Positions 1 to 8,233 of a DNA stretch of 64,000 nt are shown here, one piece after another. Where the stretch lies: assembly GCA_002713145.1 (NCBI GenBank), contig PAVS01000005.1, positions 219,048 through 283,047 on the forward strand, given 5' to 3'. The notes under the pieces are model-generated. The model saw only the letters and a program-made list of their open reading frames with translations. It had not been told where the DNA came from and did not search any database. Every line of letters begins with the position of its first letter. Position 1 is the first letter of the stretch. A program made the translations under genes and the position numbers. This stretch comes from Halobacteriovoraceae bacterium (lineage in GTDB: Bacteria > Bdellovibrionota > Bacteriovoracia > Bacteriovoracales > Bacteriovoracaceae).

Positions 1-693
1 AATCCAAGGTAAGAGGGACAGGGCCAGAGGATGGCCAAATTGCTCTTTGGGGAATTGAGAGTCATTAAAGCTGCCCGTCATAAGCTTTTCGTATTCAAGA
101 GCTGTGGTAGCCGCATTCGCTGTTAATTGAGAGCTATACTTTTGCGAGAAAAATTGCATTTGCTCTAAGAGCTCAATCATATTGCGAGCCCCTGCTCCAC
201 TAGCTGCTTGATAAGTCATGCTGGTCATCCACTCCACAAGTCCTTCCTTAAAAAGACCCCCTAGTCCCATCAGCATCAGAGAAACGGTACAGTTTCCTCC
301 CACAAAATCTTTAACACCCCTATTGAGCCCCTGCTCAATTTGGTTTTTATTGACTGGGTCAAGAACGATAATTGCTTTCTCATCCATTCTTAGCGCCGAG
401 GCAGCATCAATCCAAATTCCTTGCCAATTTTGGGCCCTCAATTGCGGGTGAATTTTTTTGGTATAATCTCCCCCTTGGCAACTGATGAGAATATCCATAT
501 CCATAAGTTCCTCAAGATTATCTGAGTTAAGAATTGTTTCATGACAATTTGTATAATCAGGAGCTTTTTCTCCTTTGAGTCCACCAGAGAACAAGTAAGA
601 CTTAATTTTATTAAAGTCTCCCTCTTCTTGCATTCGTTCCATAAGAACAGAACCCACCATTCCACGCCAGCCGATAATCCCTACTTTATGCAT
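1..693 (-). CDS. asd: Aspartate-semialdehyde dehydrogenase, N-terminal part (cut by window edge)
   Basis: NADPH-dependent reduction of aspartyl phosphate to aspartate semialdehyde, the branch point to lysine/DAP, threonine and methionine. I translated this by hand: it has no stop in the window, so the ORF track misses it. The protein starts MHKVGIIGWRGMVGSVLM, the nucleotide-binding loop of the enterobacterial Asd type. It continues with CQGGDYT, WIDAASALRM, the catalytic cysteine motif GGNCTVSLMLM and TYQAASGAGARNM. 231 residues are present of about 370 expected. The ATG follows GGAGAGAATT. It is transcribed divergently from the riboswitch-lysC operon, so the two share the 694-1041 spacer. 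Very confident. Confidence 0.95.
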   Translation of the reverse strand, partial: MHKVGIIGWRGMVGSVLMERMQEEGDFNKIKSYLFSGGLKGEKAPDYTNCHETILNSDNLEELMDMDILISCQGGDYTKKIHPQLRAQNWQGIWIDAASALRMDEKAIIVLDPVNKNQIEQGLNRGVKDFVGGNCTVSLMLMGLGGLFKEGLVEWMTSMTYQAASGAGARNMIELLEQMQFFSQKYSSQLTANAATTALEYEKLMTGSFNDSQFPKEQFGHPLALSLLPWI

Positions 694-750
694 AATTCTC
701 TCCTCTCTTGCATTCAAGGCATTTTCCAGAGTTTTTTCCTTTCTGTAAAC

Positions 751-779
751 TTGTTATTTCATCCGAACTCTACTATCCT
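751..779 (+). promoter_or_regulatory. Candidate promoter of the lysC operon
   Basis: TTGTTA and TATCCT are separated by 17 bases. Transcription would begin near 786, just where the lysine aptamer begins. Both boxes are imperfect, so the position relative to the riboswitch is the main support. Confidence 0.35.
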
Positions 780-785
780 ATACCT

Positions 786-963
786 GTCTGAAGAGGTGCG
801 AAACTAAGTAAGTCTACGGATCCAACCTAGTGGATTTGAAGTAGACCCAGGAAGTCTTCGCCGAAATTCTTAAGCTCTAGGCAAGCTTTCGAATTGGTGA
901 GTGGGATTGAGAGCCGCTTACTGTCATAGAGTCATGCAATCACTCTATGGAGAGCTTTGAGAT
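786..963 (+). promoter_or_regulatory. Lysine riboswitch (L-box) aptamer
   Basis: The L-box landmarks occur in order: GAAGAGGTGCGAA at 790-802, TCGCCGAA near 859, ACTGTCA near 920, and TGGAGAGCTTTGA at 948-960. The P1 stem can form from TGAAG (789-793) and CUUUG (954-958). The hairpin ATAGAGT/ACTCTAT fits one of the junction arms. Known members bind lysine and switch off lysine synthesis or import genes. Here it directly precedes lysC and so is placed to control the eight-gene operon. Confidence 0.92.
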
Positions 964-982
964 CTAACTCCTTCCGGGTTTA

Positions 983-1036
983 TCCTTTTCAAAAGACTCT
1001 TTCTGACATTAAATATGGGTGCATATAAAAAGGAAG
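983..1036 (+). promoter_or_regulatory. Possible Shine-Dalgarno sequester of the lysC riboswitch
   Basis: TCCTTTT (983-989) is complementary to AAAAGGA (1028-1034), which contains part of the lysC ribosome-binding site AGGAAG (1031-1036). CTTCC (971-975) can pair with GGAAG (1032-1036) as an alternative. No T-run terminator hairpin is seen before the ATG. This suggests control at translation start; it is inference from pairing only. Confidence 0.4.
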
Positions 1037-1041
1037 TTTAC

Positions 1042-2385
1042 ATGAGCAAAATTATTGTTTCCAAGTTCGGAGGCAGCTCCATGAAAGATCAAGAAGCGAT
1101 GCTAAGATCTGCAAAAATTTGTCAGAAACAAAAATCCACGATCACACTCGTCTCTGCGACCTATGGCACCACTGATAAACTTCATGAGTTAGTCAATAAT
1201 GCTGTGAAAGGAAATTGGAATGAGTGCGAAAAATTGCTCTTCACTCTTCGCGAGAAACATTTTGATATTTTACAAAATCTAACTAATGACAAATTAGTGG
1301 GGGAAAGACTAAGAGAGCTCATTAATAATCTTGAGACTCTCATCCGAGGGATTTTTCTTATCAGCGAATGTAGCCCTAAGGCCCATGACCGAGTGGTTTC
1401 TTTTGGAGAGAGACTTTCTTCTCTTCTTTTTTGTGAAGCCATGAAGATGACAATCAAAGATAAACCAGTAGAACTTTTTGATAGCCGAGACATTCTCAAA
1501 ACGAATAATCAATTTGGAAGAGCTAAACCAAATATCCAAACGATTCATCATAAATGCCAAAATTATTTTAAGCTCGATGGCTCTACCACTTACGTAGGTC
1601 AGGGTTATATTGGGTCTACTGATGAAGGCTCTACCACCACCCTAGGTCGTGGTGGGTCAGACTATTCCGCGGCCCTTTTTGCGGAAGGTGTAAGAGCAGA
1701 TGTTTTGGAGATATGGACGGATGTAGCAGGGATTGCGACTTGTGACCCTCGTATTTGTGAAAACACCAAACCCATTGAAGAGATCAGTTATAATGAAGCG
1801 GGAGAGATGGCCCATTATGGGGCGAAAATTCTCCACCCCACCACCCTCGTTCCGGCCATGCGTCAGAGTATTCCGGTGTTTGTTGGTTCCAGCTATGCAA
1901 GTGAAGAACTTGGCACATGGATTAGACATGAGGTGGAACAAAAGCCACTCATCCGGGCCATTGCTAAAAGAGATAATCAAGCCCTCCTGACAATTACCAC
2001 TCCCAAAATGTTAGATGCCTTTGGTTTTATGAGTAAAATCTTCGCGGTTTTCACAGAGTTTGAAGTCAGTGTTGATTGCGTCACCACTTCAGAAATATCA
2101 GTGGCGGTTTCACTTGATCCTAAAACATTAGATAATAAAGAATTGATTCAAAAATTAGCTCAAATTGGTGAGGTCAAAACTGAATACGGTTTTTCTCTCA
2201 TCAGTCTTATTGGAAATAAAATGTTGGAGCAAGCTGGTTTGGCCAAAAGAGTTTTTGCAGCTATTGAGGATATTAATGTTCGTATGCTCTGCTTAGGCGC
2301 CTCACCTTATAACTTTAATATTCTTGTGACAGAGAAAGAATCTAATGATGCCATAGGGCTTTTACACAAGGAGTTTATTGCATGA
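1042..2385 (+). CDS. lysC: Aspartate kinase, monofunctional
   Basis: Phosphorylates aspartate, the first committed step toward lysine, threonine and methionine. The kinase motif KFGGSS lies at residues 8-13, TTLGRGGSDYSAAL in the middle, and two ACT-type regulatory regions in the C-terminal third (from about LLTITTPKML). At 447 residues it matches E. coli LysC in size. The track start at 1015 is rejected: the ATG at 1042 has AGGAAG five bases upstream and begins MSKIIVSKFGG. First gene of the riboswitch operon; its end overlaps dapB by four bases. Feedback inhibition through the ACT domains is a family property, not tested here. Confidence 0.95.
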   Translation: MSKIIVSKFGGSSMKDQEAMLRSAKICQKQKSTITLVSATYGTTDKLHELVNNAVKGNWNECEKLLFTLREKHFDILQNLTNDKLVGERLRELINNLETLIRGIFLISECSPKAHDRVVSFGERLSSLLFCEAMKMTIKDKPVELFDSRDILKTNNQFGRAKPNIQTIHHKCQNYFKLDGSTTYVGQGYIGSTDEGSTTTLGRGGSDYSAALFAEGVRADVLEIWTDVAGIATCDPRICENTKPIEEISYNEAGEMAHYGAKILHPTTLVPAMRQSIPVFVGSSYASEELGTWIRHEVEQKPLIRAIAKRDNQALLTITTPKMLDAFGFMSKIFAVFTEFEVSVDCVTTSEISVAVSLDPKTLDNKELIQKLAQIGEVKTEYGFSLISLIGNKMLEQAGLAKRVFAAIEDINVRMLCLGASPYNFNILVTEKESNDAIGLLHKEFIA

Positions 2386-3047
2386 AAGTTGCCTTAGTAG
2401 GAAGTGGCCGCACAGGAAGTAAAGTGGCCGAACTTCATCAAGACACTGTTTGCTTTGATCAAAATAATAAACCTACCTTGGAGTCTCTGCAAGCTTGTGA
2501 CGTGATCATCTGTTTTCTTCCGGGTCATGTGTTTACAGAGTATATTGATATGTTTATTGCGAGCAAAAAGCCATGTGTGATTGGTTCAACTGGCTTTGTT
2601 TGGAATAGAACCTTGCTGACTCAATTAGAAGAAAAGAAATTAAAATGGGTGAATTCTCATAACTTTTCATTGGGTATGAATTTAGTGAAGGCCATGATTG
2701 AAATAATGGGAAAAGCCGACAAGCTTTTTCCCGGAGCTGAGTTCTCTATTCACGATATCCATCATCAGCATAAAGTTGACTCCCCTAGCGGCACAGCACT
2801 TTCATGGAAGCAATGGCTAGATAAACCAGCAAAAATCACAGCCGAACGAACTGGTGAAGTGATTGGTTATCATCATATTGAAATGAAGTCAGATGTAGAG
2901 AAAATCAAGATCACCCATGAAGCTCTTGATCGCGGTATTTTTGCCAAAGGTGCTTTATGGAGTGCAGAACGCTTGCTGTCTGATAAAGATATTGCCTATG
3001 GTCTGACTCAGTTTAATAACCTCGTAAAAAAACACTTACATGTATAA
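2382..3047 (+). CDS. dapB: 4-Hydroxy-tetrahydrodipicolinate reductase
   Basis: NAD(P)H reduction of the DapA product to tetrahydrodipicolinate. The Rossmann loop is VALVGSGRTGSK at residues 3-14. The signature is HDIHHQHKVDSPSGTA near 124-139, with the catalytic histidine pair and lysine. It has 221 residues, shorter than the roughly 270 of the E. coli enzyme but within the range of compact DapB forms. The start overlaps the lysC stop (ATGA), indicating translational coupling, and dapA follows nine bases later. Confidence 0.93.
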   Translation: MKVALVGSGRTGSKVAELHQDTVCFDQNNKPTLESLQACDVIICFLPGHVFTEYIDMFIASKKPCVIGSTGFVWNRTLLTQLEEKKLKWVNSHNFSLGMNLVKAMIEIMGKADKLFPGAEFSIHDIHHQHKVDSPSGTALSWKQWLDKPAKITAERTGEVIGYHHIEMKSDVEKIKITHEALDRGIFAKGALWSAERLLSDKDIAYGLTQFNNLVKKHLHV

Positions 3048-3056
3048 AGGATTCTT

Positions 3057-3938
3057 ATGAAACTACAAGATTACCATTTATGGACGGCCCTCATCACCCC
3101 TTTAAAACCAGGGCTTGGTGTTGACTATAAAAGTCTCGAGAAAATTATATCGGAACAAACCGAGGCAAAAAATGGTTTATTAATTCTTGGGTCAACTGGA
3201 GAAGCACTTAATCTCGATCTTGATACCAGAAAAAAAATAGTTGAGTTTGTACTCTCCTTAAAACCCTCTAGTCCTGTGATGGTAGGAGTCGGGGGGCATG
3301 ATTTAGGAGCCCAAAGAGAGTGGATTAAATGGCTTGAGACTAAAAATATAGATGCCTACCTGATGGTCACTCCAATCTACGCTAAAGCGGGAGATGAAGG
3401 TCAGTACCTTTGGTTTAAAGACTTAATGGATAAAGTCTCAAAGCCAGTTATGTTATATAATGTCCCGGGCCGAGCAGGATCTTGGCTAAGTTTTAAAGCA
3501 GTGAGAAGACTGAACTCTCATCCCAACTTTTGGGCGATCAAAGAAGCTGGTGGCTCTCCAGAAAAAATGAAAGAATATTTAAAAGCAGCTAACGGTGGAC
3601 AAGTATTTTGTGGTGATGATGGACTCATGTCAGAGTTTGCAGCTGCAGGAAGCTGTGGTCTTGTGAGCGTTGCATCCAACACTTGGCCTATGGCCACTCA
3701 TACTTATGTCAAAAAATGTCTAAATGGTTCAGTCACTGATCTCCCTCAATGGAAGCATGCCTGCGATACACTTTTTATCGCAAGTAATCCAGTTCCGGCT
3801 AAAGCACTCATGGCCATGGAAGGAAGAATTGCTCATAACACTATGATGCCGCCACTTGCTAGCGAAGACTTAAAAGATTTTGGCAGACTGAAAGAAGCAA
3901 ATCATTTTGTAAATACTTGGTATAAAAATAATAAATAA
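3057..3938 (+). CDS. dapA: 4-Hydroxy-tetrahydrodipicolinate synthase
   Basis: Condenses pyruvate with aspartate semialdehyde. It is a TIM-barrel enzyme of normal length (293 residues). GSTGEALNL lies at about 45-53, Tyr134 in LYNVPGRAG, and the Schiff-base lysine at 162 in WAIKEAGG. The ATG is preceded by AAAGGA. Both substrate-supplying (asd, lysC) and product-using (dapB) genes are adjacent. Some DAP synthases are lysine-inhibited; I cannot judge that here. Confidence 0.95.
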   Translation: MKLQDYHLWTALITPLKPGLGVDYKSLEKIISEQTEAKNGLLILGSTGEALNLDLDTRKKIVEFVLSLKPSSPVMVGVGGHDLGAQREWIKWLETKNIDAYLMVTPIYAKAGDEGQYLWFKDLMDKVSKPVMLYNVPGRAGSWLSFKAVRRLNSHPNFWAIKEAGGSPEKMKEYLKAANGGQVFCGDDGLMSEFAAAGSCGLVSVASNTWPMATHTYVKKCLNGSVTDLPQWKHACDTLFIASNPVPAKALMAMEGRIAHNTMMPPLASEDLKDFGRLKEANHFVNTWYKNNK

Positions 3939-3948
3939 GGATATTGAA

Positions 3949-4701
3949 ATGAACTGGGAAGAAATATTAGATAAACTAGAGTCAGGTGAACTGAGATCAG
4001 CTAATAAAGTTGATGGAAAATGGGTGGCCAATACTGCTGTTAAAGAAGGCATCTTAGCTTCATTTAAAGCTGGTGAGTTAAAAGAGTTTTCTGAAACAGG
4101 CCATAAAGGTTTTGTAGATAAGCATAATCTAGCGGCACGTATGTTTACTCCCAATGACGGGATACGAATGGTGCCAGGGGGAAGTAGTGTCAGACGAGGC
4201 TCCTATGTTGCCAGTGGAGTTATTATCATGCCTCCGGCCTACATCAATGTCGGTGCCTATGTTGATAGTGGCTCTATGGTAGACTCCCATGCCCTTGTGG
4301 GAAGTTGTGCTCAAATTGGAAAAAATGTTCATCTCTCAGCAGCGGTACAAATTGGTGGAGTCTTAGAGCCCATTGGTGCTTCCCCAGTTGTGATAGAAGA
4401 TAATTGTTTTGTGGGAGCTGGTGCTGTTATTGTTGAAGGTATTCAAGTCCTAAGTGGAGCGGTTATTGCCCCTGGAGTGATTCTCTCTAAAGGAACTCCT
4501 ATCTACGATGCAGTCAAGGAAAAGCAAGTGACTGATGGAATAATCCCTGAGAATGCAGTGGTGGTCCCAGGAACGAGACCAGTGAGCAGCAAGCTTAATT
4601 GGGCCAATGAAATAGGGCTCAGTCTCAATTGCGCCATCATTGTTAAATACCGTGATAGTAAAACTGATGACTCTCTTAAGCTTGAAGAGTTCTTACGCTA
4701 A
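3949..4701 (+). CDS. dapD: Tetrahydrodipicolinate N-succinyltransferase
   Basis: Succinylates tetrahydrodipicolinate, which commits the cell to the succinylase branch of DAP synthesis. The N-terminal helical part includes LESGELRSANKVDGKWV. The left-handed beta-helix hexapeptide core includes YVNVGAY-like and VGSCAQIGKNVHLS segments, IGGVLEP, and EDNCFVGAGAVIVEG. The C-terminus has the DapD-like SLNCAIIVKYRD. 250 residues against about 274 in E. coli. AAGGA precedes the ATG; the stop overlaps the lysA start by one base. Its presence means an aminotransferase and a desuccinylase are required, and candidates for both lie downstream. Confidence 0.93.
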   Translation: MNWEEILDKLESGELRSANKVDGKWVANTAVKEGILASFKAGELKEFSETGHKGFVDKHNLAARMFTPNDGIRMVPGGSSVRRGSYVASGVIIMPPAYINVGAYVDSGSMVDSHALVGSCAQIGKNVHLSAAVQIGGVLEPIGASPVVIEDNCFVGAGAVIVEGIQVLSGAVIAPGVILSKGTPIYDAVKEKQVTDGIIPENAVVVPGTRPVSSKLNWANEIGLSLNCAIIVKYRDSKTDDSLKLEEFLR

Positions 4702-5888
4702 TGCAAGATAAAATACAAAGTATTATAGATAGATTTGATGCTCCTTTTTTCTTCTATAATTTAGATCATCTCAAAGCTAAATTAGAAGATATGAAACAAG
4801 GCCTTGACCCTGATATTAAGCTCTGGTACGCCTGCAAGGCTAATCCTATGAGTGCGGTGATCAAAGTCCTGCGCAACCTAGGCTTTGGTCTAGATGTGGC
4901 CAGCTCAGGAGAACTTCATCAAGTGCTCAATACCGGCGTGCAAGGATCAAAAATTTTAGCCACAGGCCCTGGAAAATCTAAAGAGTATCTTGAACACCTC
5001 ATTAAAAATGGGGTGCAAACGATTGTCTTAGAAAGTCCAAATCAAGCCGTTTGGTTAAATGAAGTGGCAGAAAAACTTGATAAGAAAATAGATTGTTTAT
5101 TGCGACTGCAGTTGAGCTGGAGCGAAGGTAAAAGTGTTCTGGGTGGAGATGAAATCACCCCTTTTGGAGTTGATACAGAAACATGGGATACTGTTGATTT
5201 TAAATCTCTTGCTCATCTCAATATAAGGGGCTTTCATTGTTTTCAGTGGGGAAATATGTTGGAAGTTTCCAAGCTCGAAAAAATTTGGGAAGTCACCATC
5301 AATACCGCTCTTGAATTTGCAAAAAAACATTCCCTTAAATCTGAAGTGTTAGACCTCGGCGGAGGACTCGGCATCCCTTATGATTTCGAAACGCCCCCTA
5401 TTGATTTCACTGAAGTCAAAGCGGTTTTACATAAGCTAAAAGAGAAGTATAAGCTGCAAGAAATATGGATGGAGCTTGGTCGCTTTGTGATTGGCGATAG
5501 TGGCCGTTATTATTGCAAAGTTGTAGATATTAAAAAGTCGAGAGGAAAAAACCTGATTGTGACAGATGGGGGCATTAATCATATTGCTCGCGTGGCCTTG
5601 GTCAATCAAGCTTTTCCCATCAAGCAGTTTGCTAGTGATAAAGAACATGATCAAGCTTTTCAAATTCATGGCCCTCTTTGCACTGCTCTAGATAAATTAG
5701 GTGAATTTCCCCTCCCTGCAGATATCAAGATTGGTGACTGGTTAGAATTTCACGGGGCCGGCGCCTATGGTTTTACCGAGTCTATGCCCTATTTTTTATG
5801 TCATATGTTACCAGGGGAAGTGGTTTATTATAATGGTGATCTCATGATCCCAAGACCTCCTAAAACTTCATACGATTGGATGATATAA
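4701..5888 (+). CDS. lysA: Fold-type III PLP decarboxylase, probable diaminopimelate decarboxylase
   Basis: Expected to decarboxylate meso-DAP to lysine. The PLP lysine is K46 in YACKANP, followed by FGLDVASSGEL, ATGPGKS and LDLGGGLGIPY. Two motifs differ from textbook LysA: ELGRFVIGDSG where EPGR is usual, and HGPLCTALDKLG where GPxCESGD is usual. Those variants recall the BtrK/PvsE-like and exosortase-associated decarboxylases. The operon position after dapD still argues for lysine synthesis. It overlaps dapD by one base, and the next gene starts directly after its stop. Family is certain; exact substrate is less so. Confidence 0.82.
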   Translation: MQDKIQSIIDRFDAPFFFYNLDHLKAKLEDMKQGLDPDIKLWYACKANPMSAVIKVLRNLGFGLDVASSGELHQVLNTGVQGSKILATGPGKSKEYLEHLIKNGVQTIVLESPNQAVWLNEVAEKLDKKIDCLLRLQLSWSEGKSVLGGDEITPFGVDTETWDTVDFKSLAHLNIRGFHCFQWGNMLEVSKLEKIWEVTINTALEFAKKHSLKSEVLDLGGGLGIPYDFETPPIDFTEVKAVLHKLKEKYKLQEIWMELGRFVIGDSGRYYCKVVDIKKSRGKNLIVTDGGINHIARVALVNQAFPIKQFASDKEHDQAFQIHGPLCTALDKLGEFPLPADIKIGDWLEFHGAGAYGFTESMPYFLCHMLPGEVVYYNGDLMIPRPPKTSYDWMI

Positions 5889-7019
5889 ATGTGGACCATT
5901 GAAAACTACCCTATTAAAGAACTGGCCAGTGGCGAAAACCTCTCTATTAATACTTACACTATCAAAGGTCATGCTGGTCCTCATATCCATATTCAGGCCA
6001 GCGTCCATGGGGCAGAACTCCAGGGAAATGCTGTCATATTGCAGCTGATGGAAAAATTAAAAAATAAAAAAATTAATGGGAGCATCACTTTTATTCCTCT
6101 TGCTAATCCTTATGCCACCAACAACAAACATGGAACTTATACTTACGGTCGCTATAATCCAGTGACAGGTGATAATTGGAACCGTAACTATGTCGATGTG
6201 GTTAAAGCCTCTGGCTTTGATATGCAGCAATTTGTGGCCGATAATAAAAGTCTTCCCTGGCATGAACTTCGGTTAGTTTTTAAAGCTGAACTTGATCATA
6301 TTATTGATAGTCATATTCAAAAATTAGTAGATAAGCGCTTACTCGCTGAAAACAATAAGCTTAACCTCATTTTACAAAAGCTTGCGGCCAAAGCCGATGG
6401 AGTGCTCGACCTTCACACCGGACCAGTTGCCACTCGCTATCTCTATAGTGCTGAGTACGAAAAAGAAATCTCTTATTATTTAAAATTTAAGCATATCTTG
6501 GTTATTCCAGATGAGTTTGGAGGGGCCATGGATGAAGCTGCCTTTATGCCATGGGTTCACTTGCGTAATGAATTAGAAAAGCATGGCAGAGATATAACCC
6601 TTGATATAGAGAGTTTTACTCTTGAATTTGGTTCTGAAGAATCATTTTGTATGGAAGATGCAGATAAGGATGTTGAGAGCATACTTAATTATTTAAAATA
6701 TAAAGGTGTCCTGGAAGAGGAGCCGGAAAGCTTTTCAGGTTATGTTTGCAAACTCGCAGACTATCGAACACTCTTCTCCCCCCATGGAGGTTTAGTGGAT
6801 TACCATTTTAAACCAGGCGATCGATTTAAAGAAAATGATGTGCTCGCTAGTTTTTATCAATTTAAAAATCTAGACCCGCAGGATCCCATTCAATCTTCAC
6901 GTCAACAGTTCAAGGCCACAACAGATGGTATCATTATCAACCGCTGTCCTTCCAGTGCTGTCCATCAAGGTATGGAATTATATCAAGTCATGACAAATTT
7001 AGAGGAGTTTCAATTATAA
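5889..7019 (+). CDS. M14-family zinc hydrolase (succinylglutamate desuccinylase/aspartoacylase-like), candidate DapE substitute
   Basis: AstE/ASPA-type zinc-dependent deacylase. Zinc ligands are H40 and E43 in SVHGAELQGN and H176 in LDLHTGP. The likely catalytic glutamate is E246 in SFTLEFGS. A C-terminal beta domain (about 290-376) resembles the family's usual extension. At 376 residues it is complete. No Shine-Dalgarno is visible; the ATG follows the lysA stop directly, so translation probably continues by reinitiation. No dapE is present in the window, and this family removes acyl groups such as succinate from amino acids. I infer that it may cleave N-succinyl-LL-DAP. The alternative is an unrelated amidohydrolase of amino-acid metabolism. 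Confidence 0.8.
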   Translation: MWTIENYPIKELASGENLSINTYTIKGHAGPHIHIQASVHGAELQGNAVILQLMEKLKNKKINGSITFIPLANPYATNNKHGTYTYGRYNPVTGDNWNRNYVDVVKASGFDMQQFVADNKSLPWHELRLVFKAELDHIIDSHIQKLVDKRLLAENNKLNLILQKLAAKADGVLDLHTGPVATRYLYSAEYEKEISYYLKFKHILVIPDEFGGAMDEAAFMPWVHLRNELEKHGRDITLDIESFTLEFGSEESFCMEDADKDVESILNYLKYKGVLEEEPESFSGYVCKLADYRTLFSPHGGLVDYHFKPGDRFKENDVLASFYQFKNLDPQDPIQSSRQQFKATTDGIIINRCPSSAVHQGMELYQVMTNLEEFQL

Positions 7020-8230
7020 TGAGTTTATCTAAAAGAGCTTCCCAGTTAATGAATCATCCAAGTGCTATCGTTGCAGGTATTATAAAGTGCAATAATGATC
7101 CCTATGACGCTCAAACAAATCCAGAGGGATTTTTAAATTTTGGAACTGCCGAAAACACTTTAATGGAAGATCTTTTAAGTAAAAAATTATCGTCTCAAAT
7201 TGAAATTAAATCTGAACATATTCAGTATTCAGGCATGGATGTACCGGCGCTACGAGAAACATTTTCTCAATTTGCGATGAACCATTTAAATATTGAAGCC
7301 TTAAAACCTGAAAATATTGTTGTTCAATGTGGTGTGAGTGCTATCTGTGAAGCACTGTCTTTTACTCTTTTTGACGAAGGGGACGCGATCATGATTGCCA
7401 CTCCCTATTATAATGGTTTTGAGCATGACTTCACCAAGAGATTCAAGTGTGAATTTGTCAAAGTTGATCTTAGTCCAACCAATAATTTTCAACACTCAAT
7501 TGAAGCCTTTGAACAAGCCTATAACCAATATCCAGAGCCGGAGAAAATCAAAGCTGTTCTCATATGTCATCCTCATAACCCCACAGGTGAAATTCTCTCC
7601 CAAGAATTTATGTTTTCTCTCCTCGACTTTATTCAAAACAAAAAACTAGAGCTCATAAGTGATGAAATCTATGCTTTATCCACCCACTGCAAGGAAAGGC
7701 ATCAGTCTCTTTATCAACTCGCAAGAGAGCGAAAACTACCCGCTCACCTACTTTACGGTATGGCCAAAGACTTTGCCATTGCTGGGTTTAAAGTAGGATT
7801 TTTTTACTCAGAGGATAATGAACTGGTAGAGGCCATGAGTTCACTATGCTATTTTCATCCAGTTGCGAGTTTAACTCAATTAGCGGTCGCTGATTTGTTA
7901 AGTGATGAACAATTCTTACATCACTATATTGAACTGAACCAAGAGCGTTTAAATAAAACAAAAAGAGACCTCATTCATAGAAATGACCATCTTAATTTTT
8001 TACCAGCTGAAGCGGGGTTATTTATAGTACTGGATCTCTCCCAATGGTGTGAGTCTTTTGAAGATGAAGAAAGATATCATCAATTTATCTTGGATGAGCT
8101 AAAAATAAATATTCTTAAAGGCCGTGACCTGGGGCTTTCGAAACCAGGTTATTTTCGAGTTTGTTTTGCACGGCCCGAAGATCAAATTCATACTTTTAGT
8201 CAACGCATGCAAAAATTAAAGAGATTATAG
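7019..8230 (+). CDS. Class I/II aminotransferase, candidate succinyl-DAP aminotransferase (DapC role)
   Basis: PLP fold-type I enzyme of 403 residues. FLNFGTAENTLMEDLL and QYSGMDVPALRE resemble the ACC-synthase subgroup. HPHNPTGE and SDEIYAL are the PLP-binding regions, the PLP lysine is K250 in GMAKDFAIAGFKVG, and FRVCFA carries the carboxylate arginine. It overlaps the M14 gene by one base. Plant-type ACC synthase activity is not implied: bacterial members of this subgroup are mostly aminotransferases. In this operon the missing step is transamination of N-succinyl-2-amino-6-oxopimelate, so a DapC role is the simplest inference. Confidence 0.8.
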   Translation: MSLSKRASQLMNHPSAIVAGIIKCNNDPYDAQTNPEGFLNFGTAENTLMEDLLSKKLSSQIEIKSEHIQYSGMDVPALRETFSQFAMNHLNIEALKPENIVVQCGVSAICEALSFTLFDEGDAIMIATPYYNGFEHDFTKRFKCEFVKVDLSPTNNFQHSIEAFEQAYNQYPEPEKIKAVLICHPHNPTGEILSQEFMFSLLDFIQNKKLELISDEIYALSTHCKERHQSLYQLARERKLPAHLLYGMAKDFAIAGFKVGFFYSEDNELVEAMSSLCYFHPVASLTQLAVADLLSDEQFLHHYIELNQERLNKTKRDLIHRNDHLNFLPAEAGLFIVLDLSQWCESFEDEERYHQFILDELKINILKGRDLGLSKPGYFRVCFARPEDQIHTFSQRMQKLKRL

Positions 8231-8233
8231 TTT

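Noticed and set aside
541-807. 88-residue plus-strand ORF
   Set aside because: Antisense to asd and runs into the riboswitch leader; no coding features.
7019-8230. ACC synthase for ethylene formation
   Set aside because: Only the fold subgroup is shared; operon position points to an aminotransferase in DAP synthesis.
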